A stretch of 64,000 bases of DNA from an uncultured bacterium (GTDB lineage: Bacteria > Verrucomicrobiota > Lentisphaeria > Victivallales > UBA1829). The stretch's first letter is position 1, and each line of letters begins with the position of its first letter. Below the pieces are notes generated by a model. It was not told the origin of the DNA, made no database searches, and saw only the letters and a list, made by a program, of their open reading frames with translations. The position numbers were made by a program, and so were the translations under genes. The stretch is taken from NCBI GenBank assembly GCA_902774245.1, contig CACYHQ010000006.1, forward strand, positions 1 to 64,000, given 5' to 3'. Shown here piece after piece: positions 51,820 to 63,890 of the stretch.

Positions 51820-51894
51820 TTTCAACCGGAACCATGCAGCCGGTTTCCCCGCCTCACAAATAATGCGGCCGGAATCGGAGAAAGCGACCGGAAT

Positions 51895-52479
51895 ATGAAG
51901 AAAACGACACGAATCCTGTTCGCCCTGGCGGCGCTCCTGATCCTCGGCGCATGCTCCGCCGAACCCAGTGCGCAGCACGAATTCGACGAAACAAAGTATT
52001 TCCAGAAGATCACGGCGAAGATGTCGCTGGAGCACGGCTATCTGCGCCTCGACTACACACTCGGCCTCCCGAACCAGTCCATGACCTTCCTGCTCAAGAA
52101 CCAGGACGTCTCGGTCGTCTCCGTGGAAGAGTGGTACATGAACGAAGCCGACAACATCCGCCTGTACTATGCGTTCTGCGAGCCGGGCAAGTCCGGCGAA
52201 CTCAAGGAAGACGACTGGCAGCTCGCCTGGCCCGACGTGAAGCCCGGCGAAACGGTCCGGAGATCCCGTCCGCGCCGCTCCGCGCTCGTCCTCCAGCCGA
52301 ACAACAGCGCCCTGATCGACGTGCCGCTGACGTTCCTGGAACACGCCGAGCCGCCGAAACGCAAAGCCCGCTACACCGTCGCCCTCTGCGCACAGATCTC
52401 CCTGAACACGCTCCAGACGAAATCCGAAGTGTTCGAGATCACGGTCTTCCCGAAGACGAAGGATGTCGAAATCGAATGA
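51895..52479 (+). CDS. Lipoprotein of unknown function
   Basis: The 194 residues have a signal peptide with lipobox LGAC (Cys20). The mature part is rich in aromatic and charged residues (YLRLDYTLGLPNQSMTFLL, EEWYMNEADNIRLYYAFCE) and looks beta-rich. It lies between lpxA and the debranching enzyme in one orientation. I recognise no family. An envelope role fits the neighbours but is inference. Confidence 0.75.
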   Translation: MKKTTRILFALAALLILGACSAEPSAQHEFDETKYFQKITAKMSLEHGYLRLDYTLGLPNQSMTFLLKNQDVSVVSVEEWYMNEADNIRLYYAFCEPGKSGELKEDDWQLAWPDVKPGETVRRSRPRRSALVLQPNNSALIDVPLTFLEHAEPPKRKARYTVALCAQISLNTLQTKSEVFEITVFPKTKDVEIE

Positions 52480-52521
52480 TCGAATGAAAACGCCGCCCGG
52501 CGGCGAACGAAAGACGCGATT

Positions 52522-55500
52522 ATGCCTGAACTGACGCAATACCCCGAGACCGGGAAGCATCTCCAGCGGTTCTGCGGAGACACCATCGAATTCGAACTCA
52601 CCAGCTCCGAACCCGTCACAGGACGCGCATTTCTCTGCACCAATGTCGGAAACGCCGCCATCCACCGCGACGAGATCATCCGCCGCACCGAACAAAGACT
52701 GAACCAGATCGGGCAGGACTGGAACAACATCCCGATGCAGCGGACCGACGAATACTCGTTCCGCGTCCGCCTGGCACTGTCCGAAGTCGGACATTTCGAA
52801 TGCAAATGCGGCATCGTGGAGGAGGACGGCAACACGACCTGGGTCAAGGGCGACAATCTGCATTTGAACGTGATCTCCGCCGACTACTGCGCCTCGAACA
52901 CCGTCTACTGCGCGTTCGTCCGCCAGTTCGGCGCGAACAAGACACGTTCCGGATCGGCCCTGCCGGACGGCGTGACGCAGGAAAGCATCACCAGACTTGA
53001 CGAGTCAGGATACTCCGTGATCCCCGCCGGCGGGACGTTCCGCGGCCTCATCCGCGAGCTCGACCACATCGTCGACCGCCTGAAATGCCGCATTATCCAC
53101 CTGCTCCCGATCAATCCGGTCCCCACGACCTATGCCCGCATGGGGCGTTTCGGCAGCCCGTACGCCTCGCAGGACTTCACCGCGGTCGATCCCGCGCTTG
53201 CGGAGTTCGACACGAAGGCGTCGCCGCTGGAACAGTTCTTCGAGCTGGTCGACGCGGTCCACCGGAAAAACGCCTGCATCTTCCTCGACATCGCCATCAA
53301 CCACACCGGCTGGGCGTCGAAGCTCCAGGAGGAGCATCCCGACTGGTTCGTGCGCAAGGACGACGGCACGTACGTCTCGCCCGGCGCGTGGGGCGTCACA
53401 TGGGGCGACCTGATCGAACTCGACCACAAGAATCCGCCCCTGTGGAGCTATCTGGCGAACGTCTTTCTGACCTGGTGCCGCCGCGGCGTCGACGGATTCC
53501 GCTGCGATGCGGGCTACATGATTCCCGAGGCAGCGTGGGAATACATTATCGCCATGGTGCGCCGCGAATTCCCGGACACGGTCTTTCTGCTCGAAGGTCT
53601 GGGCGGCGCAACGGAGGTCACGCAGGCGCTGCTCGACCGCGCGAACATGGACTGGGCTTACTCCGAACTGTTCCAGAACTACTCCCGCGACCAGATCGAA
53701 GGCTACCTTAACTACGCTTGGAACGAATCCTACTCGAACGGCATCATGATCCACTACGCCGAGACCCACGACAACAACCGTCTCGCCACGTCCGGCGAAC
53801 GCTACGCGAGGCTCCGCACTGCTCTGAGCGCGCTGGCGTCCTCCTGCGGCGCATTCGGATTCACCAACGGCGTCGAGTGGTTCGCGAAGGAGAAGGTCGA
53901 CGTGCATCAGGACAGCGCGCTGAACTGGGGCGCGGAAACGAACCAGATCGACTTCATCGCCCGCCTCAACACCATCCTCGCCCTGCATCCGGCGTTCTTC
54001 AACGACGCATTCATCCGCTGCATCGACTCCGGTTCCCCGGACGCCGTGGTGATCATCCGCACCAACCGCGAGGCGGAACACTTCATCCTCGTCGCCATGA
54101 ACCTGAACTGCGACCGTACCGTGACCGCCGAATGGGATGCCAGCTATGCCACGTTCACGCGGGAAAAAATGTACGACCTCATCTCCGGTCGCCGCCTGGA
54201 CATCCTCTCCGTGAGAGGCCACAAATGGAGCCTGCCGCTTTCGCCCGGCCGGGTCGTCTGCCTGAGCCCGGAACAGCAATGGGTCCCGAAGATCGAAGAG
54301 GCCGCGGCCGGAGGCCGTCTGGAATACGACCATCTGGAAGACCAGCAGGCCGCCGCGCTCGTGCTCACGGCGCTGACCGCCAAACGCAAAACCCCGGTCC
54401 TGGCCGACGACGATGTCCCCGCGCTGACCCGCCGTCTCCGCGAATCGCCCGAAGGGTTCCTGCAGGATCTCTTCAGCGACCGGCCGGAAATCCCCTACGT
54501 GGTCTGGAACTGGCCTACCGACCTCCGCCGCGAGATCATCGTCGCGCCGGGACGTTCGATCCTCGTGGCTGCGCCCGTCCGCTTCCGCTTTTTCATCGTC
54601 CGCAACGAAGACAACCGCGTGATCGCATCGGCGCGTTCGATCGCCTGCACGGACGGACGGTTCGTCTCCATCGTGCCGCCGCTGCCCGCGCCGGACAAAC
54701 CGACCGAACTGAGAGTGGCCGTTTTCGTGTCCGAAGGTGACGAGCTCCGCCGCGACACCGCCGTGCTGATGCTCTTGCCGCGCGACATCGACAAGGCCGT
54801 CGTCTCCCTCACCCGCGACGAATTCTTCATGAAGGGACGGACGTTCCTCCAGGCCAACGGACGCGGCGGCGCGGTGCATGTCTGCATCGAGACCGGACGC
54901 CTGCTCAGCCGTTATGACGCGATCATGCTGGCGAACCTTCATCCCGAGATCCCGGTCGACCGCCATATCATGTGGCGGCGCTTCCGCATGTGGATGATCT
55001 ACCGTGCCAGACGCCAGCAGATCACCAGCGAAATGATCGACCGGTTCCACATCGCGTCCGACGGCGGCGCCGTGCAGGGCTTCAAGGTCCCCGTCGGGAA
55101 CGCCCGCGTGGTCGGCCTCATGCTCAAACTCTCCATGATCCCGGAAAAGAACGCCGTCCGGGCGTCGTTCCTCCGGTACGCCTACACGGGAGCCGGCGAA
55201 ACGATCGACGACAGCGAGCCGGTGCAGCTGCTCATCAGCCCCGACCTCGAGGACCGCAATTTCCACTGCCTGACCAAGGCGTCCGAGGGGCCGCAGGACA
55301 CGTTCCCCGCCGCCGTGACCGAATCCCCGCGCGGATTCGTGTTCAGGCCCGCCTCCGACCGCATCTTCCGCATGACCGCCTCAAGCGGCACGTTCCGCCG
55401 TGCTGACGAGTGGTCTTACATGAATTATCAGGAAAACGAAGCCGAACGCGGCCTCGATCCGAACTGCGACCTGTACAGCCCCGGTTACTTCAAATGCTCC

Positions 55501-56839
55501 CTGAACGGCAACGAAACGCTGCATCTGATCGGCCAGATCATGACAAGCGAGGACGAACCGAAGATTTCGCCCGTGCCGGAGGAAAAGCCGTGCTATGACC
55601 GGATGACCGACGACCTGCAGACCGTCATGCTGAACAGCCTGAAAGCGTTCATCGTCAAGCGCGGCGACCTGAAGACCGTGATCGCCGGGTATCCGTGGTT
55701 CCTGGACTGGGGTCGCGACACGCTCATCTTCGTCCGCGGCCTCATCACCGAACCGGTGTTCCACGAGGACGTCAAACAGATCCTGGTCCAGTTCGCCTCT
55801 CTCGTGAAGGACGGGACCATCTGCAACATGATCTCCGGGACCGACACCGGCAACCGCGACACCTCGGACGCTCCGCTGTGGCTCTTCATCGGCGTGCGCG
55901 ACATGTGCGTCGCGCTCGGCAATAAGGATTTCCTGAAGACCAAGGTCAAGGACCGCGGAACTCTGCTCGATCTGCTCGTCGAACTTGCCGAAGGGCTCGT
56001 CAAGGGCACGCCGAACGGCATCGCCTGCGACGCGGAAAGCGGCCTCATCTTCAGCCCGGCGCATTTCACATGGATGGACACGAACTACCCAGCCGGAACG
56101 CCCCGCGAGGGCTATCCGGTCGAGATTCAGGCGCTCTGGTACGCATCCCTGCGGTTCCTCGCCGAATCGCTCCCCGAGAAGCAGGCCGCACGCTGGTCCG
56201 AACTCGCCGCCCGCGTCAAAGAATCGTTCCTGAAATACTTCCCGCTGAAGGAGGAGGGATTCCTCTCAGACTGCCTCCACTGCAAGCCGGGTACTCCGGC
56301 GTCGAAGGCCGAACCGGACGACCATCTCCGCCCGAACCAGCTGCTCGCGATCACGCTCGGACTGGTCGAGGACAAGAAACTGCGCCGCATCATCCTCCTC
56401 AACACCTCCGAACTCCTCGTGCCCGGCGGCATCCGCAGTCTGGCGGACCGCCCGGTCAAATATCCGCTCCCGGTTTACGGCGCGGACGGCAAGCTGCTGA
56501 ACGATCCGAATCACCCGTACCAGGGGCATTATTGCGGCGACGAGGACACCCGTCGCAAGGTCGCGTACCACAACGGCACCGCCTGGACCTGGCAGATGCC
56601 GCTCTTCCCGGAGGCGTACTACATCACGCACGGACGTTTCGGACGCGCCACCGCGATCAGCCTGCTGTCCTCCATGGCGGTCCAGCTGGACAACGGCTGC
56701 ATCATGCACATGCCGGAGATCCTCGACGGCGATTATCCCCACAAGCCGCGCGGCTGCGACGCCCAGGCATGGGGCCTCTCCGAATACTACCGCGTCTGGA
56801 AACTCCTTCACCCCGCTTCAAAATCCACCGGAAAAGACC

Positions 56840-56847
<8 letters not shown>
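52522..56847 (+). CDS. Two-domain glycogen debranching enzyme (GH13-like plus GH133-like)
   Basis: At 1441 residues this resembles the bifunctional eukaryotic-type debrancher: a 4-alpha-glucanotransferase followed by an amylo-1,6-glucosidase. The N-terminal half has GH13 motifs: DIAINHTGW, GFRCDAGYM (nucleophile Asp329), FLLEGLGG (acid/base Glu near 357) and ETHDNNR near 415. The C-terminal part carries WFLDWGRDTLIFVRGL near 1060, FTWMDTNYP near 1182 and NGTAWTWQMPLF. A middle region of ~450 residues is not recognised. It overlaps lepA by eight bases. Most bacteria use the unrelated GlgX enzyme or a separate GDE domain. Confidence 0.87.
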
Positions 56848-58648
<1,801 letters not shown>

Positions 58649-58657
58649 GACCGCCCC

Positions 58658-59914
58658 GTGAACTTCTTTCAGACACTCTGGCTGAAACGCTCCAACCGCA
58701 AGCTCCACCGCGACATCGTTTCGTCCGTGCGCCACACGCTGGCGGAGGACGACGACATTCTGTCGGACGAGGAGAAGGTGCAGCTCAGGGGGTTCGAGAA
58801 AGCCGCCGATGAGGCGAACGCGAATCCCGACCCCGCCGCCTGCGCCGAGGCGTTGAAAAACATTTCCGGGCAGTACACCGAGTATTCCGGCCGCGCCTCG
58901 TTCAAGGCATGGATGTGCTCCGTGCTGGACGTGCTCGCCGTGGCGTTCGGCGTGGCGTTCGGACTGCGCGCGCTGTTCGTCCAGCCATTCCAGATCCCGA
59001 CTAGCAGCATGCAGCCGACCCTGTTCGGCATCCACTACATCGACCGCGAGGCGTCCGAACCGCACCGGAGCAAGCTTGTGAAATTCTTCACTCCGCTCGG
59101 CGCGTCCGACGCGAAGATCGTTTCGCCGCGCGATTTCGCCACAGTCGATTCCGACCCCGTCCCGGTCGTCCGCCCGTGGCTCTCGCTCATCCCGTCGCTC
59201 CTGCATCCCGGCGACTTCTACCGCACCGGCTCCGTCCTCCGCTTCGGCGGACAGGATTTCCTGCTGCCCGGCGACGAACCGCGCGACAACATCTTCCGCT
59301 ATCTGCCGGAGGACCCGCGGTCCCGCATGTACCGCGAAGGCGAGACGGTCTTCGACGGCTGGCTGTCGTCCGGCGACCATCTTTTCGTCGACCGCCTCTC
59401 CATCCACTTCAAGCCGCTCAAACGCGGCGAGGTGTTCGTGTTCAACACCGAGGGGCTGTATTCCTCGCACGGAACGCCGCTGACCGGCTACTACTACATC
59501 AAGCGCCTCGCCGGACTGCCTGGCGACACGCTCCGCATCCAGGACGGGCACCTCTACATCCGCCCGAAAAACGAAAACACGTTCCGCCCGGCGGAATGGT
59601 TCAACCCGGCGTTCTGCAAGATCTATTCCGGGCTGGGCGGCTACCAGGGGCACCACGGCATGGGGCGCCTGGAGGAGAACGTGGAGTTCACTGTGCCCGA
59701 CGACTGCTGTTTCGCGCTCGGCGACAACACCGCGAACAGTCTGGACAGTCGCGACTGGGGCCCGCTCCCCGTCAAAAACATCATCGGGCGCGCCTGCTTC
59801 GTCTTCTGGCCGATTTCGCGCCGCGTCGGCGGCATCGACCGTCAGGACCCGATTCAGGTCCCGACCGAGTATCCGGCGACCTCCACGCAGCCCACGGCGA
59901 TGAACCTGCAGTAA
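58658..59914 (+). CDS. lepB: Signal peptidase I, enlarged
   Basis: Membrane serine peptidase that removes Sec signal peptides, 418 residues. The catalytic Ser117 is in IPTSSMQPTL just after a membrane helix, the Lys near residue 281 is in YIKRLAGLPGD, and FALGDNTANSLDSRDWG is the conserved end block. The N-terminal ~85 residues before the helix are cytoplasmic and charged. About 160 residues separate Ser and Lys, far more than the usual ~50. It starts at a GTG nine bases after lepA. It is the likely processor of the secreted proteins here. Confidence 0.92.
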   Translation: MNFFQTLWLKRSNRKLHRDIVSSVRHTLAEDDDILSDEEKVQLRGFEKAADEANANPDPAACAEALKNISGQYTEYSGRASFKAWMCSVLDVLAVAFGVAFGLRALFVQPFQIPTSSMQPTLFGIHYIDREASEPHRSKLVKFFTPLGASDAKIVSPRDFATVDSDPVPVVRPWLSLIPSLLHPGDFYRTGSVLRFGGQDFLLPGDEPRDNIFRYLPEDPRSRMYREGETVFDGWLSSGDHLFVDRLSIHFKPLKRGEVFVFNTEGLYSSHGTPLTGYYYIKRLAGLPGDTLRIQDGHLYIRPKNENTFRPAEWFNPAFCKIYSGLGGYQGHHGMGRLEENVEFTVPDDCCFALGDNTANSLDSRDWGPLPVKNIIGRACFVFWPISRRVGGIDRQDPIQVPTEYPATSTQPTAMNLQ

Positions 59915-59989
59915 GTTCGCGGCACATCGCGGTCCGGTATCCGCGCAAAAAACTCTACGGCTCATGTGTTGATTTCCTCGCGCCGGAGC

Positions 59990-60018
59990 TTGTTTTTCAC
60001 GGGTTCGCGGTGTATATT
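59990..60018 (+). promoter_or_regulatory. Promoter for the aminotransferase gene
   Basis: TTGTTT (59990-59995), 17 bases, TATATT (60013-60018), 40 bases before the ATG. Confidence 0.7.
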
Positions 60019-60058
60019 ATTAGAAAATAAATTAACCCGACCCGAGGAGGTGCCCACT

Positions 60059-61186
60059 ATGCTGCCGTTCATTGACCTGAAGTACCAATACAGCCTGATC
60101 CGCGACGAAATCCACGCGGGAATCGACCGCGTGCTGGAGAGCGGACACTATATCCTCGGCGCCGAGATCGCGGAGCTCGAAAAACAGCTCGCCGAATACG
60201 CCGGAGTGAAGCACGCGCTGGCGTGTTCCAGCGGTACGGACGCCCTGCTGATGGCGCTGATGGCGCTCGGCATCGGCCCCGGCGACGCCGTGTTCACCAC
60301 CCCGTTCACGTTCTTCGCCACGGTCGAGACGATCGCGCTCGTCGGCGCGACCCCGGTCTTCGCAGACATCGACGAAGCCACGTACAACATCGACCCGGCG
60401 AAGCTCGAGGAAGCCATCCTGAAGGTCGAACGCGAGGGCAAGCTCAAACCGAAGGCCGTCATCCCCGTCGACCTCTTCGGCCTCACCGCCGACTACAAGG
60501 CGATCAAGCCGCTCGCCGACGCGCACGGACTCGCCATCATCGAGGACGCCTGCCAGGCGTTCGGCGCGGTCGCCCCCGGCGGCAAACGCGCACCCTCGCT
60601 CGGCACCATCGGCTGCACGAGCTTCTTCCCCGCCAAGCCGCTCGGCTGCTACGGCGACGGCGGCGCGGTCTTCACGGACGACGACGACCTCTTCGACAAG
60701 ATGTACTCCATCCTCGTCCACGGCCGCAGCGCCGAAGACCGTTACAACAACGTCCGCCTGGGCCTGAACGCCCGCTGCGACACGATCCAGGCCGCCGTCC
60801 TCCTCGCCAAGCTCAAACTCTTCCCCGGCGAAGTCGAAATGCGCCAGGTCGTCGCCGACCGCTACCGCGCCGGACTGAAGGACCTCGTCTCCGTCCAGAC
60901 CATCCCCGAAGGCTGCGTCTCCGTCTACGCGCAGTTCTGCCCGCGTTCCCCGAAGTTCGCCGAGATCCAGGCCGCCCTGAAGGCCGCCGACGTCCCGACC
61001 GCGCGTTACTACCCGATCCCGATGCACCTGCTCGGCGCGACCGAATACCTTGGCTACAAAAAGGGCGACATGCCCGTCTCCGAGGCGTGCGCCGCCGACA
61101 TCTTCGCACTGCCGATGCACCCCTACCTGAAGGTCGAAGACATCGACCGCATCTGCGGCGTCATCGCCGACACGGTGAAGGCGTAA
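60059..61186 (+). CDS. DegT/DnrJ/EryC1 sugar aminotransferase, WbpE/WlbC-like
   Basis: PLP-dependent enzyme, 375 residues, that transfers an amino group to a nucleotide keto-sugar for surface glycans. The PLP lysine is in CTSFFPAKPLGCYGDGGAVF, with FIDLKYQYSLIRDEI at the start, HALACSSGTDALLMAL and DACQAFGA. The pattern is very close to WbpE, which makes UDP-GlcNAc(3NH2)A, so that reaction is likely but not certain. GAGGAGGTG lies just before the ATG. The other genes of that route are not here. Confidence 0.88.
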   Translation: MLPFIDLKYQYSLIRDEIHAGIDRVLESGHYILGAEIAELEKQLAEYAGVKHALACSSGTDALLMALMALGIGPGDAVFTTPFTFFATVETIALVGATPVFADIDEATYNIDPAKLEEAILKVEREGKLKPKAVIPVDLFGLTADYKAIKPLADAHGLAIIEDACQAFGAVAPGGKRAPSLGTIGCTSFFPAKPLGCYGDGGAVFTDDDDLFDKMYSILVHGRSAEDRYNNVRLGLNARCDTIQAAVLLAKLKLFPGEVEMRQVVADRYRAGLKDLVSVQTIPEGCVSVYAQFCPRSPKFAEIQAALKAADVPTARYYPIPMHLLGATEYLGYKKGDMPVSEACAADIFALPMHPYLKVEDIDRICGVIADTVKA

Positions 61187-61192
61187 GCCGGG

Positions 61193-61504
61193 ATGAAAAA
61201 AGTCCGGATCACGGTGAAGAAGATCGTCCGTCACGACGACCTGATCGCGCAGTACGAAAACCCGATCGAACACGCCTGCGGCATGAAGCTGGGCCAGGTC
61301 TTCGTCTGCAACGGCTGGGCGCGCCCCGAAGGCTTCTGCGACAGCGCCTGGGACACCGTTTCCCCGTTCGTCCTCGCGCTCGCGCACGGCGGCGAGAATT
61401 TCTACGACGGCTGGATGAAAAACCCGAAATCCGCCATGATCTCCTGCAACGACGGGTTCCGCCCCGTCAGCTTCCTCCTCGAAGCACTGGACGAGGCAGA
61501 CTGA
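61193..61504 (+). CDS. TIGR04076-type small protein
   Basis: The 103 residues match the small TIGR04076 family by memory of its pattern: MKKVRITVKKIV at the start, PIEHACGMKLGQVFVCNGW, PEGFCDSAWD, and ISCNDGFRPVSFLLEAL at the end. Four cysteines are present. The family has no known function. It starts six bases after the aminotransferase gene and so is probably co-transcribed with it. Confidence 0.8.
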   Translation: MKKVRITVKKIVRHDDLIAQYENPIEHACGMKLGQVFVCNGWARPEGFCDSAWDTVSPFVLALAHGGENFYDGWMKNPKSAMISCNDGFRPVSFLLEALDEAD

Positions 61505-61520
61505 CGTCTGCACTTGGGTA

Positions 61521-61544
61521 GTGCCGGGCTAACGCTTCCGGCAC
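61521..61544. repeat. GTGCCGG/CCGGCAC hairpin without U-run
   Basis: GTGCCGG (61521-61527) pairs with CCGGCAC (61538-61544). The same stem, with a similar loop, forms the terminator at 20473-20502, but here no T-run follows. Confidence 0.6.
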
Positions 61545-61656
61545 GGAGTGTGCTGATACAGTATCCGGCTCCGCTCGCAAACACACGGAGTGTGCAGAAT
61601 AGTGCCGCGTAAACTCAAAAAAAAACAAAAAAATAAGAATTTGTTCCATTTGCCGC

Positions 61657-61684
61657 TTGCATTTTTCCTATTGCGGTGTATCTT
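61657..61684 (+). promoter_or_regulatory. Promoter for the Sel1-repeat gene
   Basis: TTGCAT (61657-61662), 16 bases, TATCTT (61679-61684), 56 bases before the ATG. Confidence 0.5.
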
Positions 61685-61695
61685 TCTTATAGTTT

Positions 61696-61711
61696 GACGA
61701 ATCCTTCCAAC
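61696..61711 (+). repeat. Leader repeat, copy 1
   Basis: GACGAATCCTTCCAAC, in the 5' leader of the Sel1-repeat gene, recurs at 62898-62913 ahead of the next gene. Confidence 0.6.
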
Positions 61712-61740
61712 CTTAAGCAATACACGAAAGGACATGCACC

Positions 61741-62886
61741 ATGTCGAACACGAAAATGAGGCGAATGTTCGTTCTCGTCGCCGCCGTTTGTCTGAGTGTT
61801 GCGTTCTTCACCGGGTGCGGAGGAGCGCCCGAGGGACAGGAGGATTACGAAAAAGGTCTGGCGGCGTATGAGGCGGGGGATTACGCGACCGCCATCACTC
61901 ATTTCACGACCGCCGCCGCTCTGGATCATCCTGGAGCTCAATGTTACCTCGGGATATGTTATCAGGAGGGCAAGGGCGTGACCAAAGACTGGAGCGAAGC
62001 CGTGAAATGGTATCAGGCGGCCGCGGAACAGAAGGACGAGGAGGCGCTGTACAGGCTCGGCTGGTGTTACGGGAAAGCCGTCGGCGTGGAGTATGACATG
62101 CGGAAACAGTACATGTTGTGGACCTTAGCCGCAAAGCTGGGGCATGCGAAGGCTCAGTCCGAGGTCGGTGAATTTGCCATAATCTACGGAGATGATGATA
62201 AATTCGGTCTCAAATTGCTTCGCAAGGCCGCGGAACAGGAGAATCCCGCCGCATTGAACATGCTCGGGACGTACTGCGAAAAGAGAAAACGGGATTTCAG
62301 GGAAGCCGAAAAATGGTATCGCAAAGCCGCCGAAGCGTATCTCCGCGACGCCGAACGGGGCGATGCGGAAGCCCAGCTGGAACTGGGCATCATGTACGAA
62401 ACGGGACAAGGTGTGACGAAGGATCCCGCCGAAGCCGAAAAGTGGTTCCGGAAAGCGCAGGAATCGTTTCATCGCGACGCCGAACAAGGCGATCCGTGGA
62501 AACAGATGCTTTTGGGTGTGTTGTACAGTATGGGGAAATATGGAATAGAGCAGAACGACGCCGAGGTGATAAAATGGGTCGGGATGTCCGCAACCCAGGG
62601 TTTCATGGAAGCGCAGGAACTTATGGGAGCATTTTACTTTCGCGGGAAGCATGTCGAAAAAGACGATGCCGAAGCCGTCCGCTGGTATCGCAAAGCCGAA
62701 GCCCAGGGCAGCGAGTCCGCCCAGAGTTTTTTTGAGAAACATCCCGAGCTTCTCTCCCCCGGTGCCGGAAAGCCTGAAGCTGCCGGGACAACGGAAGATG
62801 CCGGAACGCAATCCGCGCCCGGGACTTCCTATCCCCCGGTCGACGAAGTCTTCCGCGCTCTGGAGCGCTTCAAAAACTCCAAATGA
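61741..62886 (+). CDS. Sel1-repeat lipoprotein
   Basis: The 381 residues have a signal peptide with lipobox FTGC (near residue 26) and six or more Sel1-like repeats, for example GAQCYLGICYQEGKGVTKDW, AEAQLELGIMYETGQGVTKD and EAVRWYRKAEAQGSESAQ. Sel1 repeats form alpha-solenoids that bind proteins. The last ~50 residues are Pro/Gly/Thr-rich. Likely lipid-anchored in the envelope as a scaffold. Its leader shares 16 bases with that of the next gene. Confidence 0.85.
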   Translation: MSNTKMRRMFVLVAAVCLSVAFFTGCGGAPEGQEDYEKGLAAYEAGDYATAITHFTTAAALDHPGAQCYLGICYQEGKGVTKDWSEAVKWYQAAAEQKDEEALYRLGWCYGKAVGVEYDMRKQYMLWTLAAKLGHAKAQSEVGEFAIIYGDDDKFGLKLLRKAAEQENPAALNMLGTYCEKRKRDFREAEKWYRKAAEAYLRDAERGDAEAQLELGIMYETGQGVTKDPAEAEKWFRKAQESFHRDAEQGDPWKQMLLGVLYSMGKYGIEQNDAEVIKWVGMSATQGFMEAQELMGAFYFRGKHVEKDDAEAVRWYRKAEAQGSESAQSFFEKHPELLSPGAGKPEAAGTTEDAGTQSAPGTSYPPVDEVFRALERFKNSK

Positions 62887-62897
62887 TTCCGCCGTTA

Positions 62898-62913
62898 GAC
62901 GAATCCTTCCAAC
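62898..62913 (+). repeat. Leader repeat, copy 2
   Basis: Second copy of GACGAATCCTTCCAAC, just after the Sel1-repeat gene and 77 bases before the next ATG. Confidence 0.6.
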
Positions 62914-62989
62914 TTTCAGCTCGAAACGAACAGGACCTGACCTGCTGTTAAATCCGGAATCAGCAACACCAATTCCACGGAGAAATAAC

Positions 62990-63874
62990 ATGAAACATCC
63001 TCCCGGCAGCGAAGCAAAACCGAAACGAAAGCGGCTCAGGTCATGCCTGATCGTGTTCCTCGGATATCTTGCAATTTCCCTCGTCATCGTCTGTGTCTTC
63101 GGCGGATGCTGCATAAAGTGCGCGATAGATTATAATTGTCCCCGAAGAGCCAGACTTGAAGACCGTCATTTCGGGCTGTCTCCCGATGGCCGCGAGATCG
63201 TATATTCTTCCGTGCTGGGCATCTACCGACAAAATGCTCTGGGTGTTTATAACATACGTTCGGAAGGACCGCATTTTGAGAAACGGATTCCGATGGACCC
63301 CGTCCCGGACGGAATGTTCCGCTTCACCCTGGTGGTCGAGGAAGATCCGTCACAGGCTCGAGCCATAATCAACACAAGTAGATTCTGGACTTCAAATTGG
63401 AATGACCCGGTGGGTTATATTCTTCCTTTCCAACTGGCGTCCATCGGAGGGATCAACACCTTTCCCGATTACTATCACGACTTCTGGCCCGATGGCACTT
63501 TTCTTTTAAAAATTCATCCCGACGACCGGGATAAACTGTCACAGCCGTTTTCCATTCCCATCAGAGATTTTGGCAAAGCGCATCTTCGAAATAAGACCGT
63601 CCTTGTATTCCCACGTGGAAGACAAGAAAACCGTTATGAGGTTTTGACTGCCGGAAGCCCCCGCGAGGAGGATTACATTCCTGAGACGGATAAGCGTGTT
63701 TTGTTGCCGCCGCCGTTCGAGGACGAATTCTTTGCCATCGCAAAAGAAGAAACAAGAGAACACGGCGTGAAAGGCGGATTATTCCTTGTTGGCGGAGCTT
63801 TCCTTCTGGATGTGGTATGCCTGCCCGCCGAGGTGCTGTACTGGATCGGACGGGAAATATATCGCCGTTTCTGA
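62990..63874 (+). CDS. Anchored protein of unknown function
   Basis: The 294 residues have a basic N-terminus, one membrane helix (CLIVFLGYLAISLVIVCVFGGCC) and a largely hydrophilic domain (ARLEDRHFGLSPDGREIVYS, FRFTLVVEEDPSQA, PFSIPIRDFGKAHLRNKT). A second hydrophobic stretch lies near the end (GGLFLVGGAFLLDVVCLPAEVLYW). The ATG at 62990 has GGAG seven bases upstream. I recognise no family. Its leader resembles that of the Sel1-repeat gene, suggesting duplication of the upstream segment. Confidence 0.75.
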   Translation: MKHPPGSEAKPKRKRLRSCLIVFLGYLAISLVIVCVFGGCCIKCAIDYNCPRRARLEDRHFGLSPDGREIVYSSVLGIYRQNALGVYNIRSEGPHFEKRIPMDPVPDGMFRFTLVVEEDPSQARAIINTSRFWTSNWNDPVGYILPFQLASIGGINTFPDYYHDFWPDGTFLLKIHPDDRDKLSQPFSIPIRDFGKAHLRNKTVLVFPRGRQENRYEVLTAGSPREEDYIPETDKRVLLPPPFEDEFFAIAKEETREHGVKGGLFLVGGAFLLDVVCLPAEVLYWIGREIYRRF

Positions 63875-63890
63875 AACAATCTGAGGAGAA

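Noticed and set aside
61521..61544. Hairpin after the TIGR04076 gene as a rho-independent terminator
   Set aside because: The stem is good, but no T-run follows it.
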